A stretch of 47,500 nucleotides of DNA from Neocallimastix lanati (nom. inval.) (lineage: Eukaryota; Neocallimastigomycota; Neocallimastigomycetes; Neocallimastigales; Neocallimastigaceae). Every line of letters begins with the position of its first letter. Position 1 is the first letter of the stretch. The notes below the pieces were generated by a model. The model worked only from the letters and a program-made list of their open reading frames with translations. It made no database searches and was not told the DNA's origin. Shown here one piece after another: positions 1 through 11,598 of the stretch. A program made the position numbers and the translations under genes. The stretch is taken from positions 65,001 to 112,500 of the forward strand of contig JACVTC010000156.1 of the NCBI GenBank assembly GCA_016946835.1. Direction: 5' to 3'.

Positions 1-633
1 CTCATAAAACGCTATTACTGACATTAATTTTATTAAAACCTGTAAAGATAAAAACGAACGAAGAGGGCAATATAAGATATTTAGTGGAATATGGAGCAAG
101 CATGAATCATTACCACCTATTGTTGTTTGTAGAAATGACGGACAACCCTTAAACTTAAATGTCATGGATAAATTCAGAATAAAGAGGAAATGATGATTTC
201 TTAAAAAATACAGTTAAATATTTTATTAAATCATGGCTCTCGATTTTCCATTCATTTTGATTATAAATTTAAATTTATTCAGGATGAAGTAATTTAAGAA
301 AAAAAAGTATAGAGTAGAGAACATAGATAATCGTCCCGATATTTTATTTAAAAAAAAAAAATTCAAAAAAGATTATTGTAAAAAATTAAATACTTAATGG
401 AATGTACAAATGAAATGAATGGGAATGAATCCTATCCTATCAATTAATGATTATATCAAAGATGAAAAATCAAAAATTAATTAGGTTATGTCCTGAAAGA
501 TAAAGGCTACTACTATAAATTTCTTTTTTTTTATTTAATAAGCCTTAATTATACTATATCTATTCTAATAATCAAGAAAGACTTAAATCAAAATATTTAA
601 TTGAAAGGGGAATGAGAGTCAATAGCATAACCG

Positions 634-664
<31 letters not shown>

Positions 665-1058
665 GACATTGATCTATAAGGCATGAAAACTCAATGATCT
701 TGACATGGTGAAATATTTAATAAAGGAAAAGGGTGCTAATAAAATAAAATTACAATGAATCAATGAAGCCCTGGTCACTTCTGTTAATGAAAAAAAAAAT
801 GCATTTATCCTTTCGTGTCGAATGAAAAAAAATTTTTTTTTTTTTTTTTTTGAAATCACTAAAATATTTTTTTGAAAATTTATCAGACATTAGGGTGAAT
901 TCTAGGCATGATTTCTCAGGGAAATTCACCCGCTTTTTAACTGTTATTTAAAACATGGTGGTGGCCATGAATTTAGTGCTTCCTCTTATGGAATATAGAG
1001 CCCAAATTAATATTAAAAAATAAAAATAAGGATGGGATTACCTCCCTTAATAATGATT

Positions 1059-1089
<31 letters not shown>

Positions 1090-4000
1090 GTGAATAGTAA
1101 TGTAAATAAATTAATTGTGAAAATTCCGCTTTAGTGAAATGCTTCTGAAAAAAGGGAGATCCTGATGTCATCCAAAAAGTCTTTCAAATATTAATTATTA
1201 ATCAAAAAAAAAAAAAAAATAAAATAACCAAAAAACAATATGGAATTAATGATGACTAGTAAAAAAAAAAAACGGTCACTTTTGACATGGTTCAATCATC
1301 TAATCTGGTGAGAGCATGGCATGGTGCAAAGATGAACGTCAGGAAAATCAATTTCATTACGACGACTCCCTTTTTTAATCTTTTCCTGCCTAAATAAAAC
1401 AAGTTTGATAGGGTTCAGTATCTTGTTGATCACGGTGGCTGTGCCGATATTCATTGTGAAAATAATTATGATCAGCAGACTTCTTTTTATAAAAAGATTT
1501 GCCCTGCTTAAAAAAAAAAAAAAAAAAAAAAATAACGATCAACTTACCCAATATTTCATTGACCATCATCCTATGGATGCTTTCTACCATGACAGTAATA
1601 ATAGTCATAATAATTAAAATGAATGGAAAAAAATTTTTTTCAATGATGCCATAATAATAATAAAAAAAAAAAAAAAAAAGATCTTTGGATGAGTACGATT
1701 CCATCCTTAAAATATCCCTTAAATAATGAAATTTGATACGATCTGAATTTTTATCAATATAATGTAATGAACTGACCATTACCTTTATTGATCAATAAGG
1801 TGAAGCTTGCCCAATATGATATTGAAAATTGGGGAATGATCCAAATGTTGTCAATAGTTACAGATCAGTCTGGACTTGATGACATTCTCTGATGAAATCG
1901 CTTGTATTTATAATAATTTTGATTATCATTACTTTGTTAGTGGAACATCATACCAACGTCAATAAAAAAAAAAAAAAAAAAAAAATACCCTAAGTAGAAT
2001 CTTCCTAATTATGGTTATCCCTTTTCATTTCTAAAATTAATATTGACTCTGAAACCTTCCAAAAAAAAAAAAAAATTAAATTCTCCTAATTCATATTCTT
2101 TTTTTTTTCCTATCACCAAAGTTTTAAGAAGTATTCACTATTTAAAATTGATCATGGAAGCGATGGTGACCAAAAAGTTTTTTTTTTTTTTTTCTTCCAT
2201 GTGGAAAAAAAAAAAGTTATTATCTATATTAAAATGAATCCCTTCAAATATGAAATTTTTTTTTTTTACTTCAATGGATAGATAAAATAATAAAAATTGA
2301 TTGAAAAAAAAATTATGATAAAGATGGCTATTTTAATCAAACAACTATTTTAGAAGAAGAAAAAACCTTTTTCGAAAATCAAAAGTACTTTATCGGTTAA
2401 GAGAATTAAAAAAAAAAATTTAGAACCTTATCTCTCTCAAAAAAAAAAAGAAAAAAAAATTGTCATGATCCTCCTGTAAAAAAAAAAAAAAAAAAAAAAA
2501 AAGAGAGGAGGGTGATACGAAGTTTATAAAGTATCTACATGGAAACAAAGATAACTTTTCACTGGACGACCAATTGTTTGGGGGGGAAGGGAGGGAAATA
2601 TTTTAAGATATTTTAAAAAGGACATTCCTCACCACCATCAACTACAGAAAATATTTTCCTTGGGAACTTCTTGAAAATGCTTGTTCATTATTTAAAAAAA
2701 AAAAAAAAAAGTAAATGAATTTTTTTTTTTTTTTTTAATTTTTAAATGATCGAATTTCTGAATTTAAAAAAAAAAAAAAGAAGAAGGAAAAAAAAAAGAA
2801 AAAGTTCCAAACCCACTCAATTTTTTTAATATTCATCTTTTCAAAAATTGATAATACAAAAAAAAAAAAGAGACCTTGACTTCTTGAGGGTATTTAAAGC
2901 TAAAAAAAAATAAAAAAAAAATATTTTTATCAATATCTATAAAATGGTAAAAAGAAGAAGAAAAAAAAAAAAAAGAAAAAGAAAAAAAAAAAAAAATTTT
3001 TTACTGATGGAGGGAGTCTATGAGTGAGGAGAAAACAATCTCCATTTTTTTTTTTTATAGTATCCAATAAATAATTGGCTTGAAGGAAAAGGAGGATCAT
3101 GGACTTTCAAGTTTCAGTGGGGACTAACTCAAAGGGTTAAAGCGTTAAGGGGGGAGTAATCTCTCTTAATGATGGTGTGTGAAGGTGAAGATAATAATTT
3201 TTAAAAAAAAAAAAAAAAAAAAAAATTCTTTTTTTTTTTTAAACAATGATGAGTTGGCTTAATAACGTAGATATGAACTTCTCTCAACAAACGCTCACCA
3301 CTGCTCTGGAGCGATACTCTTAATGAAATGGTAGCCTCTGAACCATGGCTAATCTCGACATGGTTAAAAAAAAAAAAATATTTTATTTCATTGAAATTTC
3401 ACTGTGATCACAATAAAAAAAAAAAAAAAATAAAGAAATAAAGAAATAGGGAATAGGGAATGACTTTAACCCTAACCGCCCTCAACAAAGCCTGTATGAA
3501 TGAATGTATATGGAACCTACTGAAATATTTATTTATTTAATTGAATTGAATTGAATTGAATCTGGAGCAAGTATTTAAAAACGTTTATATGATCAATTAA
3601 GGGAAATCGTTATTTAATGTTGGCCTGTCTTTTTATATGGGCAACCAGAGAAAAATGGTAAAATAGTTAGTGAACTCTATGATATGATTTTAGTCATTAA
3701 AAATTAAAAAAAAAATGGATTCAAAAGGGAAATCAATAGGGTTAAATGACAATAAAAAATAAAGGAATGAGGATGGACCTTGGTTGGATGGATACTTGCC
3801 AAAAGAGGAAATTACAGGACATGGTAAAAAAAAAAAAAAAAAAAAAAGGTTTAGTGGAATCATTATCAGGCGGACATTCGATTTATAGAGCAAGTATTAA
3901 TGGAACAGCGGTTAAACTATGGCGGTTCAAGGTAAGTAGTAGTAATGATAAAATTTGTTGTAATTTTTTTTTAATTGTGTCCTACGCCTACGTATTTAAT

Positions 4001-4265
4001 AGCATCGTTAAACCAAAAAGGAAAATTTAGAGCGAAACTGGAAAATGAAATTATCAAGGCTTGTAAAAAAAAAAAAAAAAAAAGTACTTTACTTTTAAAA
4101 GAAAAAAAAAAAAAAGGGAGGGGGGAACCAAATATTCATGTATATAAAGGATTTTACGAAATTAACGTTACTCTTTATTAATCTGTAAGAATGATAAAAA
4201 AGTCATGAAAGTATTGAAAAAGTCCTTGAAAAAAAGGGAATCGATATTGGAGCATGGAACGAGCG

Positions 4266-4300
<35 letters not shown>

Positions 4301-5910
4301 TGGTCATACGTCATACCGTGCCTTAACCTATTTCTTGTCCGACATCATCGAGGATGACAGTGACAGTACACTGATTTTCCCGAAGATTTTATCTTAATTA
4401 AAATCATGAAGTTGGATATTAATTAACTATGACTTGGAAAAAAAAAAAAAAAAAAAAAAAAAGGAATTACCTCACCCCTCCTCTTCATGATATCTCTTCA
4501 TTAATAAAAAAAAACTATATATATATATAAATTTTTAACAAAATATTGAATGAATCATAGAATCATAGAAGAAAAAAAAAAGACAAAAAAAAAAAAAAAG
4601 ACAAACGAAACTTACTACTACTCTCGGGGCATTCATAATCTAAAAAAAAAAAAAAAGAAAAAAGGATGAAGGATGAGGAAAAAAAAAATAAGTAAGTAAT
4701 GATGGAGAATAACAGGAGGAAGAGAGAGGGAAATTACTGAAAAATTTAAAGATAGGAGTAGTGATGTAGTTGATGTTTTCAAAAGATCAAAAAGATGAAT
4801 TAAAAAAAAAAAAAATAAAAATAAAAATAAAAATAAAATAAAACCATATTCTGCCCTTCAAGTGGCCATCAATTTATAACATTGCTAAATATTTTTTAAT
4901 TTTTAAACATGGTAGTGATTCAAAAAAGGAAGAACTTGAATCCTTTCAAAAAGAAAAAAATTATATTCCATTGATCATTTAGAAGATGAAAAAAAAAGTT
5001 TTAAGTTTCAACGAACGATCATCGATTTTCTTGAAGTAAAAAAAAAAAGAAAATGAATGTACAGTGGTAAAAGAAGATACTAATTATAAAAATTAATAAT
5101 AAAAATTAATAATAAAAATAATAATAATAAAAATGATTTAAATGAGGTATTATTGGAAGCCTCGTCTAAAAAAAAAAAGAAAATATGAATAGGATACAAA
5201 ACATTCCCTTCATCAACAACAGTTTAAAAATAGTCAGGCCTTTAATATAAATTTAGTACGGATAAATATGGAAGGAAGGACTGCCCTTAGTATATAGCGT
5301 AGTTGGCAAAAAAGGAAATTTAGAAATGGTTAAATTATTAATTAGTAGAAAATGGAGCCGATATTAAATATTTTTTAATAGGAATAAATACAAACTCCGT
5401 TAAAAATGACCTCCTGTAGAAACTGGATCATTGTTTATTGTTAAAAAAAAAAAAATAACTTAAATCGTACCATGGTTCAGATGATCGTATCGTATCATGA
5501 ATTAATTTAGAGAATCTAGCCAGCCCATATTTGCCTATCATTATGAAAAAAATTTTTTTTTAAAATTGTACGGTATCTTATCTAACCGACCATGGTTTTT
5601 CGACATTAATAGTCGAGGAAAAAAATATGACAACTTCCTTATATTAATATGAAGGATGGTCTATGAAAAAAAAAAAAAAGGAGCGGATGTGAACCATTAA
5701 AATGATCTCTTGGGGACACCGCTTTAATTTATGCCTCTGAACATGAACAAGGGATACCTTAGTTTAGGGTTGAAGCCTTAATTCAATAGGGAGCCACCAC
5801 CCTCCCCTAATTATACCAATAAATTAAGGGAAACCGCTTTAACGAATTACTTTCACCAAATGAAATTATAGGTCTTACCACCTATTTAAAATCTCAAGGA
5901 GCTCAATAAA
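1..5910 (+). pseudogene. Decayed ankyrin-repeat gene region, interrupted by many A-tracts
   Basis: No long reading frame survives, but ankyrin-like pieces are readable on the plus strand in shifting frames: RYLVEYGAS near 80-105, MVKYLIKEKGAN near 705-745, LLVEHHTNVNK near 1935-1965, VQYLVDHGG near 1410-1440, ESIEKVLEKKGIDI near 4210-4250, GNLEMVKLLI near 5315-5345 and YLKSQGAQ near 5880-5908. Stops, frameshifts and long A-runs separate them. Many A-runs follow Asn/Lys codons of the inter-repeat loop or the Lys of a helix MVK motif. The non-A sequence is richer in G and C than the intergenic DNA to the right. Whether this is one long gene or several tandem ones cannot be told. Ankyrin origin is clear for the quoted pieces and inferred for the rest. 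Confidence 0.72.
4266..4298. repeat. 33-base A-tract at an ankyrin loop position
   Basis: An uninterrupted run of A lies between codons reading NER and codons reading DGHTSY. That is where an ankyrin loop of the type N-K-K-D-x-G-x-T-P would be. It is one of roughly two dozen A-runs of ten or more in the first 5.9 kb. Confidence 0.9.
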
Positions 5911-6831
5911 TAAAGTTTTTTTTTTTTTTTTTTAAAAAAAAAAATATATATATATATATAAATAAATATATATATATTTGTAATAATTAGTATAAATAGA
6001 AATATATAAATATTTGGAATATATATATTAATATACTTACATATAATAAATATTTACATACATATGTATATAAATATTTGTTATAATTAATTCAAATATA
6101 TATATATATATATAAATATCTAATATAAAAAAAAAGAAATTATTATCTAATTTATTCTTTCCATTTAAATATATATATTCTTGGAGAGGATAAAAACATA
6201 TAAATTAAAAATAAAAAAAAATTATATCTTTTTTTTTAAATACTATTTTAAACTTAAACATGTTATCCTAATTTATTATATTTAATTAAAATATTTAATC
6301 ATGTATTTATAAAAAATATATATATATAGTTTTTTTTTTTTTATGAATAAAATAATTAAATATTTTAATTAAAAAAAAAAAAATTATATTTATATATATA
6401 TATTTTTTTTATAATTTATAATTTATATTTCTTTTTTAAATTAATTTATATATATATATATTTTTTTTTAAAATATTTTAAATTCCATTTCAACCTATTT
6501 TTTTTTTGTTCTTTATCTTACCCGTCTTCCAATTAATATATGAAAATATATACTATATATACTTATATATATTTATTGATATATTCAAATTAATTATTAA
6601 ATGTATATATATTTATTGAATATATATACAAATTAATTATTAAAAAGTAACATAAATGTAATATTATATATAATTATCAATTACATTAATATATTATTTA
6701 TAATTATTATTTATTTTTATTTCTATTTTTTATTTCAATTTTTATTTCTAAATTTTTATTTTTTATTTGATAATTAAAGTAATTAGTAAAAAAAAAAAAA
6801 CAGATATAAAGAAATTGTAATGTCCATAAAC

Positions 6832-7020
6832 AATTTAGACTTTAATGTTATTAATTCCAAAAATAAAAAGATAGCCAATCCAATCATTAAGAAAAAAAAA
6901 AAAAAAAAAAAAAAAAAAGGAAAAATTTAAAAAAAATTTTTTAAGTCCATAATCAATTAGGATTATGGATTTAATTAATATTAATTCCAAAAAAAAAAAA
7001 AATTGACAATCAAATTAATA
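6832..7020 (+). promoter_or_regulatory. Shared ankyrin upstream module, two copies
   Basis: Two adjacent copies run GTCCATAA...ATTCCAAAAA...(A)GCCAATC or ACAATCA...AATTAATA. Related copies occur at about 9860-9915 and 16881-16960. In the last two, ATTCCAA is answered about 30 bp later by TTGGAAT, giving an imperfect inverted repeat that can contain a CCAAT box. Conservation beside otherwise drifting AT-rich DNA suggests either promoter function or simply co-duplication with the genes. Sequence alone cannot decide. Confidence 0.4.
6947..6968. repeat. Perfect 8-bp inverted repeat in the upstream module
   Basis: CCATAATC at 6947-6954 and GATTATGG at 6961-6968 are exact reverse complements around a 6-base spacer. 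It lies inside the second copy of the ankyrin upstream module. It could be a dimeric protein-binding site or a chance hairpin. Confidence 0.6.
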
Positions 7021-7325
7021 GTTTAAATAATATAAAAAGAAGACCATAGGATATTTTAATAAAATAAATAATAAAAAAAAAAAATTCATATATAAACCAA
7101 TAATTTTTTTCTTTTTTTTTTTTTCTCAAATAAAAATATTTAAATTTTATATAATAAAAATATATAAATTTCGTAAAACGTAAAACGTTTTATATTTTTT
7201 TTTTTATTTTATTTTAAAATAATTATATTAAATAAATATACATAAAATATATAAAACATTTAAAGTACATTTTAATTTTTTTTTCATATTTAATATTTAA
7301 TTTATTAAAAAAAAAAAAAAATAAA

Positions 7326-8550
7326 ATGTACTCATCACAATATAAAAAAAAAAATAATAATAATTCAAAAGAATCAAATAATAATAGCTTTAAAATTGAA
7401 TTATTTATAAAAGATATAGATAATGGAAATTTAGAAATATTGAAAACTTACAATAAATAATATCAATAAAAATCATTCAAAAAAAAAAAAAAAATAGATA
7501 TCCCTTTGGAGATTTATAAAAATGACTTTCTTACGCCTAATCGATTAAATTTCATAATAAAAAAAAAATTGTAGCGATAATCTATACTTATCTTCTTCTT
7601 TACTAAAAGAATTAATAAAATATAATGAAACTCAATTATTAAGAATTATTTTTGATAACTCTAAATTTTATGATAATGAATTCATTAAAATGTTACTTTA
7701 TCAATATAAAAATAAAAGGACAACTTCTGTCACTCAACTAAATGGAATAATGTCATAATATTCAAAATATATAATTTCAACAGATTATTCTACAGAAAAT
7801 TTTCAAGATTATTTTTGTAAGTGTATGCGAATATGGAAAAGAAAATATAATTAAAGAGTTAATTGAACATGGAGCTGATATAAATAAAAAAAAAAAAAGT
7901 AGGTTTGGAGATAACACCATTATGTTGTGTATACAGAATAGGAAATGAAAAAGTATCAAAAATATTTAATTGAGAATGGAGCTGATGTAAATAAAGAAGG
8001 ATAATTATTAATGATACATCATTATGTCGTGCATGCAAAATGGGAAATGAAAAAAATAGCAAAAAAAATATTTAATTGAACATGGTGCCAATTCAAAAAT
8101 AGCAGAATAGGAAGGGTTATTCACCTTTGTTTATGACATGCCTTTGTGGAAATGAAAATTTAGTAAAAAAATATTTAATTAAATTAGGAAGCAGATTTAA
8201 ATAAAATAAATAAAAATAAGGAAACACCTTTATTTATGGCAGGTAAAAGTAGAAATGAAAATCTAGTAAAATATTTAATTGAAGAAGGAGCAGCTATAGC
8301 AATAAAAAATACACATGGTGAAACAGCTCTACTTATTGCATGCAGGGATAGAAATGAAAAAATGGTAAAATATTAAATTGAACAAGGAGCAGATATATAT
8401 GAAGTAATGGATGTAATTAATTCTTCTGAAAAGGAATTACCATTTTTTTTTTTGGAAATAGGAAAACATGGACTTACAGGAAAGAAGGAAGAAATAATAA
8501 ATTATTTAGTTGAACTTAAAGTTAATATAAATTTAGAAAAAAAAATATAA
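7326..8550 (+). pseudogene. Ankyrin-repeat paralogue 1, frameshifted
   Basis: This starts with ATG and reads MYSSQYKKK, then a region close to the intact gene at 11599 (FKIELFIKDIDNGNLEILKT). The frame then breaks repeatedly. Breaks are mostly added bases: an extra A near 7450, a 16-base A-run around 7480-7495, an added base in the GAD motif near 8191, and A-run growth after GADINKK near 7888. About six ankyrin repeats are recognisable, followed by a tail like that of the intact gene (GADIYEVMDVINS, YLVELK) and a TAA at 8548-8550. An excess of single-base insertions can mean decay after duplication or uncorrected long-read errors. Confidence 0.85.
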
Positions 8551-9049
8551 AGGAACCTATAAGAAAGAAAAAAAATAATAAATTATTTAGATGAAATATT
8601 TAAGATTATATAAATATTATAAAAGAAAAAAATGAATTTAAAGATAATATGAATATGGATGAAATTGATTTTTTTTTTTTTCTTTTTAAGATAATAAATG
8701 ATAATATAGATATAAATGATATTATATAAAAATTATAGGGGGAAAAAAAGGTATAAAATTTATATAAATATTTTTTATAGTCATTAAAAATATAAAACAA
8801 ACAAGCAAGCTAATAAAATAATAAATAATAAATATTAAAAAAAAATATATATATATAATAATTATTATATTAATAATACTCTTCTTAATATATTATAATA
8901 AAAATAATATAGTATTAAATAATATAACAGAGATTAGATTAATAATAATATTAATACATTAAAATAAAAATAATAGAGTATTAAATAATATAACAGAGAT
9001 TAATTTAAAATAAAATAAAAGAAAAAAAAAATTTAAAAATTATATAATA
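8551..9049. other. AT-rich spacer downstream of ankyrin paralogue 1
   Basis: There is no gene here. The DNA is A-rich and repeats a short stretch twice (ATTAAATAATATAACAGAGATTA-like around 8913-8940 and 8971-9003). It leads into a relic of the ankyrin N-terminal domain. Confidence 0.6.
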
Positions 9050-9290
9050 ATGAATAATTTAAGAAAGATTTTAATAATAGAAACATTGAAATATTAAACA
9101 GTTTAATAAATAATATTTATAAAAATAAATTAGAAAAAAAAATTAGTATAGTTTTTATGAATATTTATAAAAAAAAAAAAGAAAAAAGGTTTTATTATAT
9201 AATTTAAATAAATCATTATATAATAAGGCTTCATAATTATATATATAAAGATATAAAAAATTTTAATAAATCAATTTTTTAATATTTTAT
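9050..9290 (+). pseudogene. Relic of the ankyrin-family N-terminal domain
   Basis: Beginning at an ATG, the shifting frames read MNNLRK, then NIEILNSLINNIYKNK. This parallels DLEILKTSINNINKDN of the intact ankyrin protein. The tail around 9225-9290 matches the end of the similar relic at 13270-13755 (CATAATTATATATA-like, then AAAAATT-TAATAAATCA). No ankyrin repeats follow. It sits about 500 bp downstream of paralogue 1, as the other relic sits about 170 bp downstream of the intact gene. Confidence 0.6.
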
Positions 9291-9477
9291 TCTAATTTCA
9301 AAATTTTTTAATTTACAATTTTGTTGTAATACGTTTTATTTATTTTACTATTAATTTTTTTTTTGTTAATGGTTTTATCTAATTTTGTTAAATAATTAGT
9401 TCTAAATTTTATTATCAATATTATTATATATTATTTATTATCTATTTTTTTCATTTTTCTTAATTATTTTAATACAT
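9291..9477. other. AT-rich spacer
   Basis: T-rich, low-complexity sequence. I see no gene or repeat structure apart from T-runs. Confidence 0.5.
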
Positions 9478-9718
9478 TAATATTATTTATTATTATTTAT
9501 TATTCAATTATTTATTAATAAATACTCTTTTTATTATTTATTATTTATTATTTATTATTCAATTATTTATTATTTATTAATAAATACTCTTTTATTATTA
9601 TTTATTAATTTATTATTTATTAATAAATACTCTTTTTATTATTTATTATTTATTATTTCTATTTTTATTTTTATTTTTATTTTTATTTTTATTTCTATTT
9701 TTATTTAATAATAATAAT
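9478..9718. repeat. TTATT-based minisatellite
   Basis: Three irregular copies of a unit containing TTATTAATAAATACTCTTTT are joined by variable TTATTTATTA tracts. A TTTTTA/TTTCTA run follows. It is non-coding. Confidence 0.8.
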
Positions 9719-9778
9719 AATTAAATAAAATAAAAAAATATAAATCCTCTATCCTTCAATAATATTGACTTAAATTGT

Positions 9779-9783
<5 letters not shown>

Positions 9784-9834
<51 letters not shown>
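9784..9834. repeat. 51-base A-tract
   Basis: This is the longest homopolymer in the window, directly upstream of another copy of the ankyrin upstream module. The exact length is unreliable in any assembly. Confidence 0.95.
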
Positions 9835-9836
<2 letters not shown>

Positions 9837-9859
9837 AAATTAATTAATTAAATTAATAG

Positions 9860-9960
9860 TTTGTTAATTCCAAAAAAAAAGTATCTAATTAAATTAATAG
9901 TTTCTATTGGAATATTTGATTTATTGCTTGAAAATTTAGAATTAAAAATAAAATTAAAAA
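9860..9960 (+). promoter_or_regulatory. Orphan copy of the ankyrin upstream module
   Basis: ATTCCAA at 9867-9873 and TTGGAAT at 9907-9913 form the same spaced inverted repeat as at 16914-16956, with AATTAAATTAATAGTTT between. The next ankyrin start codon is 1.6 kb away, so DNA appears to have been inserted between module and gene, or a gene copy was lost. Confidence 0.45.
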
Positions 9961-10465
9961 ATTAAATATTTATATTAATAATAAATTCTAAAAATAATTA
10001 AATGGTTTTTGATAAAACTTTATTCTATTTGATTTTAGTTTTTTTTTTATTATTAGTTATTTAACAATTTTAATTATATATTGTGTTTTTCAAATAAATA
10101 AATTCCTTTTTTTTTTTTTTTACTAAATTATTTATAAATATTTCTTTTATTAAAAAATATTTATTTATAATTTAAAGATTTTATAAAATACTGGGCAAGG
10201 ACTTTAAAGGTGTAAAATGATCAATTAAATTATTTATATATTATTTTTTAATCTTTATATTTTATTTTTAATAATTTATTTTAAATTTTTAATAATTTTA
10301 TTTTTATTTTAATAATTATATTTTAAATTATTATCTTTTTAATCTTTTAAATTTTTAATACTTAATTTTTTATAGATCTATATAAAATTATTAATTATAT
10401 ATATTTTAAAAATTTATAAAACGTTTAAAACGAATGATAAAATATTTTATTTTTTTAAAGCTTTA

Positions 10466-10510
10466 ATTCTAATGAATATTTATTATTATATAATTAATAT
10501 TCATTAGAAT
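10466..10510. repeat. Perfect 15-bp inverted repeat, 15-base loop
   Basis: ATTCTAATGAATATT at 10466-10480 is the exact reverse complement of 10496-10510. It could form a hairpin or cruciform. It ends ten bases before the ATG of a small open frame in an unusually G+C-rich island. Confidence 0.9.
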
Positions 10511-10519
10511 ATTAATTAC

Positions 10520-10648
10520 ATGTATGCTGCGCTTCCAGACGACTTCATTATTGAATCAAATAGGATCATTTACTATGGAAAATGGAATGAAAGAGTGGAA
10601 CACTTAAAAATCTACCATTCCTCACTTATTAATAATAGAGTGTTCTAA
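10520..10648 (+). CDS. Unrecognised 42-residue open frame in a composition island
   Basis: ATG at 10520 and TAA at 10646-10648 give a short protein beginning MYAALPDDF and ending INNRVF. The DNA here is clearly richer in G and C than the surrounding few kilobases, like coding or transferred DNA. I recognise no family. It could be the last remnant of a retroelement or of a larger gene. The start is only the first ATG and has no other support. Confidence 0.25.
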   Translation: MYAALPDDFIIESNRIIYYGKWNERVEHLKIYHSSLINNRVF

Positions 10649-11382
10649 AATAAAGTAAACTAAAAATAAAATATATGATGTTTATAAAATATTCTTTATT
10701 TAATAACTATTATTAAAGAATTTCAGTAATAAAAATTTATAAAAGAAAATTATTAAATATTGTAAATGAAATGTTAAATTTACATATATTAATGTGATTA
10801 ATATCATATGATACTTATATGCCACATTCACTTTTACATTTCAACATAATTTTATACAATTTTATTATTTATAAAACTTTTATTATTGATTATATTTATT
10901 ATATTTATTATATTAAACTTTTTTCTATTATTGATTATATATTATTATATTGATTATATTTATTATATTGATTATATTATATTGATTATATTAAACTATT
11001 TTCTAATATATTTAATGTAAGAAAAAAAAAATGGAAAAATCGGTCTATTTTTTATTTTATTTCTATTTTATTTCTATTTTATTTTATATTATTTATTTTA
11101 TTTCTATTTTATTTATTTTCTATTTTATTTCAATATAATATAATAATAATGATATAATGATAGTTTGTTAAATTGACAGAAATATTTTAATGAATGTTTT
11201 TATTTAATTTTATTAGTAGAAAATTCGGAATTAAAAGAAATACAAATTAAAAAAAAATTTATAAATTTAAAAATTTAAAAAAATAATTTTTAATCATGGC
11301 TTATTAATAATTAAATTAATTATTTTTTATTAAATAAAAATAAAAATAAAAAAAAAAAAATTATATATAAATAAATAAAAAA

Positions 11383-11413
<31 letters not shown>

Positions 11414-11598
11414 CATTTTAGTTTATTTTATTTTAAAATAATTATATTAAATAAAAATATATAAAAAATATATTAAAATATATAAAATATGTTAAATATT
11501 TATTATTCAATTTAAAAATAAATAAATAAAAAAAAATGGCCCCATTACAAAATATAAAGAAAACATATATATAAATAAAAAAAAAATAGAAAATAAAA

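Larger units (their letters stand above)
5911..7325. other. AT-rich intergenic DNA upstream of the first ankyrin paralogue
   Basis: I see no gene. The stretch is T-runs, A-runs and (AT)n tracts, with blocks of plain AT-rich sequence. Its right part (about 6830-7320) contains two copies of a module that recurs upstream of the other ankyrin copies (ATTCCAA at 6854-6860 and 6984-6990, each followed by an AGCCAATC- or GACAATCA-like stretch). It also has a T-tract followed by TTTATTTTATTTTAAAATA shortly before the start codon. Confidence 0.7.
9961..11598. other. Intergenic DNA before the intact ankyrin gene
   Basis: The region is mostly AT-rich and non-coding, with TTGATTATATTTATTAT repeats at about 10880-11000 and a TTTCTATTTTATTT run at about 11050-11130. 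A less AT-rich island at 10520-10648 is listed separately. The last 250 bases resemble the DNA upstream of the other two copies: an A-run, a roughly 30-base T-run, then TTTATTTTATTTTAAAATA. This is presumably the promoter region of the ankyrin gene. Confidence 0.6.

Noticed and set aside
1405-1617. Small membrane protein frame
   Set aside because: Its hydrophobic run comes from a shifted frame over ankyrin-like sequence (VQYLVDHGG) and an A-tract.
9478-9718. CRISPR-like repeat array
   Set aside because: Repeats are AT minisatellites without unique spacers, in a eukaryotic context. The other tandem arrays were rejected for the same reason.
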